Shown here: one piece after another, positions 1-12,000 of the stretch
Layout of the letters: each line of letters opens with the position of its first letter
How positions within the stretch are numbered: the stretch's first letter is position 1
From: Diplonema japonicum
Lineage: Eukaryota > Euglenozoa > Diplonemea > Diplonemida > Diplonemidae
Direction of reading: 5' to 3'
DNA length: 64,000 bases
Assembly: GCA_964019335.1 (NCBI GenBank)
Contig: OZ025711.1
Span: 186,001-250,000 of the forward strand
Notes under the pieces: generated by a model
Seen by the model: only the letters and a program-made list of their open reading frames with translations
Databases searched by the model: none
What the model was told of the DNA's origin: nothing
Made by a program: the position numbers and the translations under genes

Positions 1-3000
1 ACAAGGCTTCACCTCGCAGCCCGAGGTCGACGCGTTCCACTGGCAACCCGTTTCCGCCGTGCACGTGGTGACGGTGTCCCCTGCACAAACTGCTTTGCGG
101 TAGCAGGTCTCATCGCTAGAGTCCCACCCGTTCACGCACTCATTCACAACGTCCTGGTTGCAGGTCGTCTCGTTGCAGTGCATCACACACGGCGACGTCC
201 CGCACGACAGCTGATTCCACGAGCACCCCACATCCTTCATGCAGTTCTTCTTCGTGGTGTAGGCGTTGCACGGCTGGTGTTTCCCCCCGGCCACCCCCAT
301 CGCGATCGAGGAACCGAAGTCCGTCGCGGGGTCGCACAATTGCGTCAGCGGGCTGCTGCTCGAGGCGAGCTCGTCCATGTCCACGTTCACGAAGTGCTTG
401 TCGTGCGGGGACGAGGTGATCGGCTTCAGTGCCTCCTCCGCGTCCGTGTCCACCTTCGTGTGCGACGCGAACCTCCTCACCACGATTCCGAACACCTCGG
501 CACTGACAGAGTCAAGCTTTGCCTTCGCATCCTCCAGGTACGCCTGGTCCTGGAGCTGCCCGTCAGTGATGACGTACACAGCCCTCCTCCTCCCGTCAGT
601 GGGGGAGCTCGACAGGATGCTGGCCGCCATCTGCAGACCGAGGTTCACATAGGTTCCCTTCTCCATGAAGTTCGCCTCGTGCCAGTCGAGGTCCGCAGAG
701 AGCTCCGCGAAGTCGCCCGACAGCCTCCCAGCTGCACCGACACCGGCGGGGGTCTTGATCGCAGACCCGGCAATAGGTGTCTTCGTGAGGGGCGCTGTGG
801 CAACGCCGCTGAACTGCACGAAAGCGACGCGGATCTTCCTGGAGGTAGGGTCTGTGGTCACGGGGGCCCCCGCCTTCTCCCCGCTCAAGGGCAATCCCCC
901 TACCCACGCCCTCAGCATCTCCACCATCCCGTAGAAGCCGTGCGGGTGGCGCCCGAAGACTTGGCTCATCGATGCCGACCCGTCGAACACAACCACCAGG
1001 TCCAACGTGGGGCACGTCCCGTACTTCTGGTCCACGCAGGTCTTGTCCCCCGAGAGCCAGAAGCAGCCGGGCTCCTTGTGGCACGCGCACTGCTCCTTAA
1101 GCATCCCGCACTCCTTCTCCTTGCAGATGCTGGTTGCAGTGTCCGTCAGGCACGCGGCGTCTTGGTTGCACTCGTCCTCGTTGCAGATGCTCGTCTCCAT
1201 GTTGCAGTACTTCCTGCAGTACTTCACCTCGCAGGCACCCGGGGCGATCGCCGTGCTCCACTCGCAGCTGTCGTCTGCCATGCAGAGCTTCTCGTTCCCG
1301 TACTGCTTGCACGGGGCGGGCACACATTTGTTGTTGCTGTTCCACACGCACATCCCCGGCTCCGTTGTCTCGCACGCCGCCTGGTTCCCGTAGTTGCATT
1401 TCTTCACCTCGCACTCCACAGCATCCACGTTCCACGCGCACTCCAAGTCCAGGTTGCAACTGTCCATGTTGTCGTACACGCACGGCTTCTTCTTGCAGTC
1501 CTGCTTCACGTTGTCCCACACACACACAGCGGGGTCTGCGAGGCAGCCCTGCTCGTTGTCGTGCTTGCACTCTTTCCCGATGCACACGCTGTTCTTCCAT
1601 TCGCACTCTGCGTCGACAACGCACTCCGCTTGCCCTGGGTACTTGCACACCTCCTCCTTCCCGCAAGAGTTCACCGTTCCGTTCCACTTGCACAGGTTCA
1701 CCGTGTCGGCCGTGCACTTTGCGCTGTCGCAGTGCTCAAGGCACGGCGAGTCCGCGCACGACAGGGTCGCATCGAACCACACGCAGCCGGTATCCTTGTT
1801 GCAAGAATCCTTCATAGAGTGGAGCTGGCAGGGCTGCCTCCCCTCCGCAACCACCCCGACGTACTTGCCCCAAGCCGCATTCGGGTCGCACAACCCGTTC
1901 AGCGAGGTCGCGATCTCGTCCACCTGCACGTTCACGATGTGGCCGGTCTTGGGGTCAGACACCAGGGGTTGCAGAGTCTGCTGCGCCTTCTCGTCGAGGG
2001 TGGTGTGCGTGTCGAAGGGGCGCACCACAAGGCCGAAGACCTGCACCTGCGCCTGATCCAGCTCCGCCCTCGCTGTCTGGTACTTGTCCGCGTCATCGAG
2101 CTCGCCGTCCGTCACGATGATCAGCACCCGCTTCCTCCCGTCCACGGGCGAGGTGCGGAACAGGCTGACAGCCTTCTGCAAGCCCGCGAGGAGGTAGGTG
2201 GTCTGCGGGGTGGGCTGCGTCAAGAGACTGCCCCCCATGAAGTTGGCCTCCTGGAAGGTGAGGTCCGCCTCCACTTCCGACAGGGAGCCGGTGAAGCGCC
2301 CCTCGCTGGTCCCGGTTCCAGTGGCCGTGAGGGCCTGCCTGCTGTCGGACGGGGCCCAGCTTTCACTTCCCGCAAACTGCACGAAGGCGAGGCGCACGGC
2401 CTGCGAGTTCGCAGCCGGGACGGCAGTGGCTCCTGCCACCTCCCCACTCAGGGGGAGGGTCTGTGCCCAGTCTCGCACAACCTCCACAAGGGCGTAGAAT
2501 CCCTGGGGGTGGCGCCCGAACTTCCTCTCCATCGACACCCCTCCGTCCAAGAGCACCACCACGTCGAGCGTCGGGCACGTCCCGTAGCGCTGGAAGGTGC
2601 AGTGCGGCTTACCGGGGGCGGTGCTGTAGAAGCAGTCCGGGTCAGCCTCGCAAGCACACTTGTCAGTCAGCTTGTTACAGTCCTTCTCCCCGCACTTCGT
2701 CCCCTCCCACATGCACGCCCTCTCGCTGTTGCACGCGTTCTCACTCCCGTACGCCCTGCAAGGACCGACACTGCAGACTGCAGGAGACTGCTTCACGTCC
2801 CAGTGACAACCCTCCCCTTCCTCGTTGGCGTTGCAGCACCTCTCATCCACGTACGCCGTGCAGGTTTTCATTGCACAAGCGGATCCGCTCCACCCGCATA
2901 GGGCGTCGGAGGTGCACTCTGCAGCCGTCGAGTAGTCGCAAGGTTTGCGCACGCACATCGCAGGGATCCCCGTCCCGACGCATGCGACGTCCCACAGGCA

Positions 3001-6000
3001 CTTCGCGTCCCCCTTGCAGGCCGCCTCCTCTGTGTACTGGCACGGTTTCTCCGTGCAGGTGCCGTCCTTTGACGACCACTCGCAGTCGTAGGTCGAGTCG
3101 GCGGTGCAGCTGTTCTCGTCCGGGTAGTCGCACGGCTTGTCCACGCACTTGTCCTCCCTCCAGGCACAGGTCGTGTCCACGTTGCAGTCCGTCTCCTTCT
3201 TGTACCCAGAGCATCCCTCCTCCTTGTAGCACACGCTCTCGTCGGCCTTCCAGAAACACTTGTTCGCCGTGTCGCTCTTGCACAGGCCCTCCGAGCAGTG
3301 CTTGATGCACGGGGTGTCCACGCAGGCCGCGAGGACGTCACGGAACGCGCACCCGACGTCCCCGTTGCAGGCCTCCTTCTCGTTGTAGTTCCCACAAGGT
3401 TTGTGCACCCCTGCCTGCGCCGTCTCCACAATGTACTTCCCCCACATGCTGTTCGGGTCGCACAGCCCGTCCAGGGTGTCGGAGATCTCGTCCAGGAGGA
3501 GGTTGTAGTAGTGCTCCGCGTGCGGCTCCGAGGTGATTGGCTTCAGAGTCGCCTCAGCGTCGATGTCCGTTTGCGTGTGCGCGTCGAAGCGCCTCACCAC
3601 GATACCGAAGGTGATCACCTCCTCTTGCTCCAAACGCTTCCTCGCGTCTACCAGCTTGTCCGCATCCTGGATCTGCCCGTCAGTGAAGATCAGGAGCACC
3701 CTCTTCCTCCCGTCCCTCGGTGAGGCCTGGAACATGTCAGCCGAAACGTCGAGCGCCGCAGCGATGTAGGTCCCGCCCTCCATGAAGTTCGTCTCCTGCC
3801 AAACCAGATCCGCGTCCACCTCCGACCTGTCACCGGAGAGCCTGCCCCCGCTCCCAGTCCCAGTCGGAGTCTTCTGCGCCCCGTCCACGAGGTCCGTTCC
3901 GGGGATCTTGATAGCCGGCTTCCCGCTGAACTGCACGACACCGATCCTGGTCTTCCCCGTAGCGGCCGTGGGGGTCCCAGCCTTCTCCCCGCTCAGGGTG
4001 AGCTTCCCGGTCCACGTCTTCAACACCTCCATCAACCCGTAGAAGCCGTGTGGGTGGCGTCCGAACGTCTGCGTCATCGACGCAGACCCGTCCACCGCGA
4101 GCACGATGTCGAGGGTTGGGCACTCTCCGAACTTCGCGGTCTTGCACACCCCCTTGTCCCAGAAGCAGTCCGCGTCCTTGTGGCAGCGGCATGTGTCATT
4201 CTGGAAGGCCCCGCACTCCTTGTCCACGCATTTCTTTTTCGTTTCGTCCCACATGCACAATCCGTCGCTGTCACACGCCCCCGAGTCCCCAGCGTACCTC
4301 TCGCAGTACTTCGGCTCGCACTCGCTGGTCCAGTCGCACCCCTCGTCCAGCTTGCACTCGATCTCGCTCTGGTACTGCTTGCACGGGGCGGGCACACATT
4401 TGTCGTTGCTGTTCTCCCACACGCACATCCCTGGCTCCGTCGTCTCGCACGCCGTCTGGTTCACGTACGTGCAGAGCTTAGGCAGGCACTCTGGCACCAA
4501 CGGCTTCCATGCGCACTTCGAGTCCAACGTGCACTGGTCCAGGTTGTCGTAGTTGCACGGCTTCTCCCCACAGGTCTGGTCCAAGTTGTTCCACACGCAC
4601 GAGTCGGGGTCCGCTACGCAGCCCTGCTCCGTGTCGTGCTTGCACTTCTTCCCGATGCAGGTACCCTTGTCCACCTCGCACTCGGGGTCCGCCTCGCACG
4701 CAGCGAGGTCCGGGTATTTGCAGACCTCTTCCTTCTCGCAAGAGGCCCCGTTCCACACACACCTGTTGGCCGTGTCTGCCACGCAAACGGGTGCCTCGCA
4801 GTGGGTCAGGCATGGGGAGTCTCCGCAAGACAGGGTCGTGTCGAACCACACGCAACCGGCGTCCTTGTTGCACGCTGTCTTCTCAACACGGAGGTTGCAC
4901 GGCTCGCGATCGACGGCGGTCGCGGCGATGAACGCACCCCATTGGCTGTTCGGGTCACACAAACCGTTCAGCGAGGTCGCCAGCTGGTCCAGTTCGACGC
5001 TCACGAAGTGACCGTCTTTGGGGTCTGACACCACCTCCTTAAGGTCCGCGTCCGCCTGCAGGTCCCCCGCAGACTGCGCCGTAAACGGGCGCACAGTGGC
5101 CCCGAACACCACCACCTGCGAAGCAGCTAGGTCCGCCATCACTGTCTGGTACTTGTCCTTGTCGTTCAGGGGGCTGTCCGCCACAACGATCAGCACGCGC
5201 CTCCTCCCGTCCACGGGACCAGCCTTGAATAAGCTCGACGCCTTCTGCAGGCCTGCGAGGAGATAGGTGGTCTGAGGGGCGGGCTGACGGGCAGCGTTGC
5301 CCCCCATGAAGTTGTCCTCCTGGAACTCGAGGTCTTTCTCAACCTCCGAGAGCACCCCGGTGAGGCGCCCCTCGCTGGTCCCCGTCCCGGTTGAGGAAAG
5401 GACCTGTTTCGCGTCGCCGGCCGGCCACAGGCTGCTTCCTGCAAACTGCACGAAGGCGAGACGTGCGGCGTTGTTGTTGGCGGGGGTGGCGGCCCCTGCC
5501 GCGCTTCCGGAGAGCGGGAGGGTTCTCGCCCAGTCTCGCACAACCTCCACAAGGGCGTAGAATCCCTGGGGGTGGCGCCCGAACTTCCTCTCCATCGACA
5601 CCCCTCCGTCCAAGAGCACCACCACGTCGAGCGTCGGGCACGTCCCGTAGCGCTGGAAGGTGCAGTGGTTCGACCCGGCAACAAAAAAGCAGTCCGGGTC
5701 AGCCTCGCAGGGGCACCTTGTCGTGTACTTCCCGCAAGACTTCTCCAAGCAGGCGCTGCTTCCTCCTTCCCACATGCAGTTCCTGTCAGCGTTGCAAGTC
5801 CCCTCCGAGCCGAGCAGGCGGCAAGGGAGCTGCGAGCACACTGCAGGGGCCTGCTGCACGTTCCAGTGGCACCCGTCGTCGCGGTTGCAGCACTTCTCGT
5901 CGGGGTAGTGCGCACAGGTCGCGACGGCGCAGCCAGAGGCGTTCCACGCGCACATCACGTCTTCCTTGCACGCGGTCTCGTTGCTGTGCATGCACGGCTT

Positions 6001-9000
6001 CACTATGCACATCTGGTCCTCGGGCTCCTTGCACGTGTCCTCCCACTGGCAACCGCTGTCCGCCCGGCAGTCCGCCGTATTGTTGTAGTTGCAAGGCTTC
6101 TCACTGCACTTCTTCGTCACCGTCGACCACACGCAGTCAGCTTCGGTGTCGGCGATGCAGCTCGTCTCGTCAGGGTAGTAGCACGGTTTCTCGATACACT
6201 TGTTCGAGTCCCACTTGCACTCCTGGTCGTTGTTGCAGTTCACTTCGTCGGAGTACGGGCAGATCGGCTTCTTGAAGCACTCCTCGAGGCTCCCGTCCCA
6301 CACGCACTTCGTAGAAGTCTCCCCCTCGCAGGTCGGCTGGTCACAGTGCGGCACGCACACGGAGTCCAGGCACGAAGTGAGGACGTCCGACCAGGTGCAT
6401 CCCTTGTCCGCAACGCAAGTCGTCTTCGCGAGGTAGTTCAGGCAGGGTTGGTGCACCCCCGCCTGCGTGGTCTGCGGGGTGACGATGAGGTGTCCCCACG
6501 GTCCGTTCGGGTCGCACAGCCCGTTCAACGCCTGGTCCGGAACCTCGTCGATCTGCAGGTTCATGAAGTGCTCGTCCTGAGGCGCAGACACTATTGGCTT
6601 CAGCGTCGCCTCAGCGTCAATATCAGTCTGAGTGTGCTGCGCGAACCTCCTCACCACGATCCCGAAGGTCTGAACAGACAGCCCGTCAAGATCTTGCCTC
6701 GCCTGCACCATGATGTCCTTGTCCGCCCCCGCGTCTTCGATCATCCCGTCTGTGAAGATCATGAGCACACGCTGCCTCCCGTCCACAGGCGAGGAGCTCG
6801 CGAATATGTTTGCCGCCCTCTTCAACCCCTTCGCAATGTAGGTCCCAGCCTCCAGGTAGTTGCTCTCGTGCCAGTCCACGTCCGACTTCAATTCGGCAGA
6901 AGCTCCGGAGAGGCGGCCTGCCGTCCCCACCCCCACCGGGCTTACCGCTACCGACTCAACCACGGGGCCGCTCCAGGTGTTAGGAGGGCTGAAGAACTGC
7001 GGGTGCCCAGAGAACTGCACCACCGCGACTCGCACTTTCCCGCTGTTTGCCTGCGAGGCAGCCCCCACCGTCGCCACCTCCCCGCTCAGGGGCAGGCTCT
7101 GGATCCAGTCCCCCAGCATCTCCATCAGTGCGAAGAAGCCGTGCGGGTGGTGCCCGAAGGACTGGCTCATCGACTGCGAGCCGTCTACGAGAACCACGAT
7201 GTCCATCGTGGGGCACGCACCGTAGGTGTTCTTCACGCACGACCCACCCGTCCCAGTTGCCTTCCAGAAACACTTCGGGTCCTCCACACACAGGCACTTC
7301 GTGAGGTCGTTGCAGTTCTTCTCCACACACATTTTCTTTCCATCCTCCCACGCGCAGTTGTTGTCGGCATTGCAGGTGGGGCTGTCCTTCAGCTTCGCGC
7401 AAGGCTCCTCCACACACATCGCGGGCGAGATGGACGGGCTCCAGTGGCATCCCTCCTTCTTGTTGCACGGGAGCTCTTCCATTACGTCCGTGCACGGCTT
7501 CTGCACGCATGCAGTCGTATTCACCACCCAGTCGCAGTACGGGTCCGCCACGCACTCCGTCCTGCTGGTCTCCGTGCACTTCTCCTCCGCGCAGCCGCCC
7601 GCGTTCACGATGACGTTCCCAACGGAGCCGGTGCAGGCGGGTCCGCTCGTCGTCCCCCACTCGCACGCGTACCCGAGCACCGCCTTGTCGCTCGTTTTCG
7701 CCACGCTGCTCCACTCCCCGTTGGGGAAGATGTAGCCGTCACCGTTCACCGCGGAGGGCTCTCCAGTCATCCAGTTATCGTAGCTGCTGATGGGTGTCGT
7801 GGCTTCCGGACCGGTGCTCCACGTCCATGCACCGTTCGTCGCTGAGGCCCCCATCCAGCCCTCCGCGGCGATCCTCCCTCTCGCCACTTCCGTCTCAAGG
7901 TCAGTAGTCGCTGTCATCAGGTAGCCGCTTATCCCGAGGAAGGCCTTTGCCGCACAGGCCTGCTTCGCGTCCTCCCACGTGCACCCAGCGGTCGTTGCGC
8001 CGCCGGTCGTCTGGCACACCGTGTTCGAGGAGTAGTAGCGGTAGTAGTGGCCCGTCCTGGCGTCGTACACCCCCTGCCCGTAGTTCCATGTGATCCCCCT
8101 CGGGTTCCCCGCAGCGGAGGTCGTTGCGAAGGTCACCTTGTTCAAGGCCTCCGTGAACTTCTCCAGTGACTTTTCCTGCCCGTCCGCGGAGGTCAGCAGC
8201 AGGGAGCCCGTCTCAGCGGACCACTCCGTCTTCATCCCGAGGGCGGGGCACCCCGCGCACTCCAGCGTGTCCTTCCCCTTCACATAATCTGCGCTGTCGA
8301 TGCTCACGGCCGCGCCGTTCACCATCCCGGCACAACCGTTCATACAGGTCGTTGTTGGGTTGCAGGTAAGGTTTAACGGAGACATCTTCACACCCTTGCT
8401 GTAGGACAGGGGGTTGTTCCCGTTGTTCCAGTCGCACAGCCTGTCGCTCTCGCAGGTCGCCTCATCCGGGTGGTTGCACGGCTTTTCCGTGCATTCCTGG
8501 TCGATGTTGTTCCACACGCACTTGTCGGGGTCCGCCACGCAGCCCTGTTCCGTGTCGTGCAGGCACTTCTTGTCCACGCACGTTGTGTTGTCCTTCGACA
8601 ACTCGCACTTGGGGTTCTTCGGGCATTCCCCCGCGGAGAGAGAGTCGCACCCCACCTGCGGCTCCTTCTGGCACAGGCTCTTGGTCGAGTCCCAGGCGCA
8701 CTTGTTCGTCGTGTCATTCTTGCAAGGGATCTCCTCGCAGTGCTGCATGCACGGAGTGTCCGCGCAGGAGAGGGTCGCGTCGTACCACGCGCACCCCGAG
8801 TCGGCGTTGCAAGCCCCCATCAGGGTGTGCTGCTTGCATGGCTTGTTCACCCCGGTGCTGCTGCTCCCGTTCGTCCCGACAACGAGCCTCCCGAACTTCC
8901 CGTTCGGGTCGCAGATCTCTCCCAGCACCAGCGTCGGAACCTCATCGATCATGAGGTTTTGGAAGTGGTCGTCCTTCGGCACCGACACCATTGGCTTCAG

Positions 9001-12000
9001 GGTCTGCTCCGCGAGATCGTCAATCGCGGTGTGCGCGGTAGCCTTCCTCACCACCACCCCGAACACCTGCACCCTCTCCTTATCGAGCTCCCCGCGCGCC
9101 TGCAGCACGGCCTGGGTGTCCGGGTCGAAGACCTGCCCGTCCGTGATGATGATGAGCACTCTCTGCCTCCCGTCGTTCGGGGAGGCGTGGAACATCTGCG
9201 CCACGTCGGTCAGCCCCTTCGCGATCATGGTCCCGCCACCGTAGTAGTTGGTCTCCTGCCAGTCGATGTCGGCGTTCAGTTCTGCGAGGTCCCCGGTGAG
9301 ACTCCCGGAGGAGCCGATCCCAGCGGGGGTTGCCTGAGCGTCCGCCCTCCCGGGGTCCGCTCCTTGAGCGTTTATTCCAGAAAACTGGATGATCCCCACA
9401 CGCACCTTCCCGCTGTTCGCCTGCGAGTTTACTCCGACAATTCCCTTCTCCCCGCTCAAGGGCAGCGTCGTCACCCAGTCCCTGACCATCTCCATAATAG
9501 CGTCGAAACCGTGCGGGTGGCGCCCGAAGGACTGGCTCATCGACCCTGACCCGTCCAACAAGAGCACCAGGTCCAGCGTGGGGCACTGCCCGAACTGGAA
9601 CGGGGTACAGAAGTCCTTATCCCCGTTCCAGTAGCAGTCCGCGTCCTTCCTGCACTCGCACTCCGCGAGCTTCCCGCACTCCTTCTCTACGCACTTGCTA
9701 CCCTCGTACACGCACGGGCTGTCGCTGTCGCACTTCGCCGGGTTCGCGTTCATCTTCGCACAGTGCTTCACGCTGCACTGCGCGGGGGACACAGAGATGT
9801 CCCAGTGGCAGTCCACCTCCGTGTTGCAGCACCTCTCCCCGGAGTGGATGGCGCACAGCTCCTGCACGCAGGTGAAACCGGTCACACCGCTCACCCATTG
9901 GCACCGCGTGTCCTTCGTACAAGATACTTCATCCGTGAAGACCGTCGGGTCGCAGCTCTTCTTTTGGCAGGCACCGCCCCCGGCGACCCCCGCGCAGGCG
10001 TCCCACTCGCAGAGGGCATCGGCACCGCAGTCCGCTTCCACTGTGTGCTTGCACGGCTTCTCCGCACAGGTTTTCGTTGCCGCCGTCCACTCGCACCCCT
10101 TCGGGTCCGCTTCGCACTCTGTCTCAGTCTGCTGGTTGCACGGGCGCTCCACGCAGTCAGGCTTCGAAGCATCCCAGTCGCACTGGTCGTCCGCCTCGCA
10201 CGTGGTCTCATCGTTGTAGGCGCAGATTGTCTCCACCCAGCAGGAGGGATCCGTCGTCCCGTTCACCACCTTCCACTCGCAGTGGTTCACCGTGTCGGCC
10301 GTGCACTTCGTGCTGTCGCAGTGCGCCACGCAAGGGGAGTCTACGCACGACAGGCCTACGCTACTCCACACGCAACCGGGGTCCGTTGTGCACTCCATCT
10401 GCACCAGGTGCTGCGGGCACGGCTTGTGCATCCCAGCCTGGTTCTCGCTCGACGCTCCGGGCATGAGGAGCTGTCCCCACTTGCTGTTCGGGTCGCAGAT
10501 CCCGTTCAGGACCTGGTCCGGCATATCGTCGATCAGCACGTTCATGAAGTGATCGTCGTGCGGGTCCGAGGTGATCGGCTTCAACGCCGCCTCCGCGTCC
10601 AGGTCCTCTTGCGTGTGCGCCGCAGCTTTCCTCAGCACCACCCCGAAAATCTTCACTCCTTCCGCAGTGAGGACTGCCTTCGCGGGGGCGAGGGACGCCG
10701 TGTCCTTGATTGCTCCGTCTGTCACGATGATGAGTACCTTCTGCCTCGTGGACGGGGAGAACTGGAACATGGTCCCGGCCCAGTTCAGCCCCATCGCGAT
10801 GAAAGTGCTCCCCTGGATGTAGTTTGCCTCGTGCCAGTCGATGTCCCCTTGCAGCTCCGTCAAATCCCCGGTCAGGGAACCCGAGGACCCAACCCCGACA
10901 GGGGTTTTCACCGCCTCAGGGACAGGACCAGAGAACTGGATGATCCCCATTCGGAGTCCGCCGTTCGGGGCTGTCGACGCCTTCCCGACTGTGTGGTCCT
11001 CCCCCGTGAGGGGCAACGTGTTCACCCAGTCCCGGATCATCTCCATCATGGCGTAGAAGCCGTGCGGGTGGCGCCCGAAGGCCTCGCTCATCGAGCCGGA
11101 CCCGTCCAGCAGCATCACCACGTCCAACACGGGGCACTGCCCGTACTTGCTCTCCACGCACTTCGGGACCGTGGAGCGCACGTCCCAGTAGCACCTGTCC
11201 TCCGCGTGGCACTTGCAGCGGTCGTCGTTGAACTTGCTGCACTCCTTCTCCACACACTTCGTCTGCGTTGCGTTCCACATGCACTCGTCCTCTGCGTTGC
11301 ACTCCGCAGGGCCCTTGAAGGCCCTGCACGGCTTCTCCTTGCACATGGCGGGCGAGCTGCTCACGTCGAAGCGGCAGTCCGGGTCCTTCGAGCACTCCTT
11401 CTCGTTCGGGTACAGCACACACGGGGCGATCACACAGGGGTCGGTCGTCCCGCCAACCCAGTCGCAGAACGGGTCCGCCTCACACTTCGCGTCGGTGTCG
11501 TAGTCACACTTCTCAGTCACGCACACGCCCCCCACGAGGTCCACCATCCCGCCGCAGGCGGTCGCCGCAGCCGCCGTGTTCTGGGTCGTTCCGAAGTTCC
11601 AAGTAAGGCTCCTCTTCCCGCCGTCTGTCGACGAGGTGGTGAACTCGATGCTGGCCACGATTTCCGCGAGCTTGTCGCCACTCACCCCGGACCCGCCGCT
11701 CACCGTCAGGGAACCCTCCGCTGCCTGCCAGTTCACAGTCACGCCCGCAGCAGCGCAGCCACCGCAGGCGAGAGAGTCCTTCCCATTCACGTAGCCGCCC
11801 TCGATGCGGACAAACACCGCGTTCTGCGCAGTGCATGAGCAGCTGGCGTCGCACGTCGCAGCGGGGAACGGCTTCACGGGCACCAGCACCTCGTAGGAGA
11901 CAGCCCCCGTTCCAGCGTTCGTTGACGCCCCCGAGTAGACGAGCCACTCGCAGCCGGTCTCCGACTTGCAGTCTACCTCCTTAGTGTGCTGGCAGGGGAT

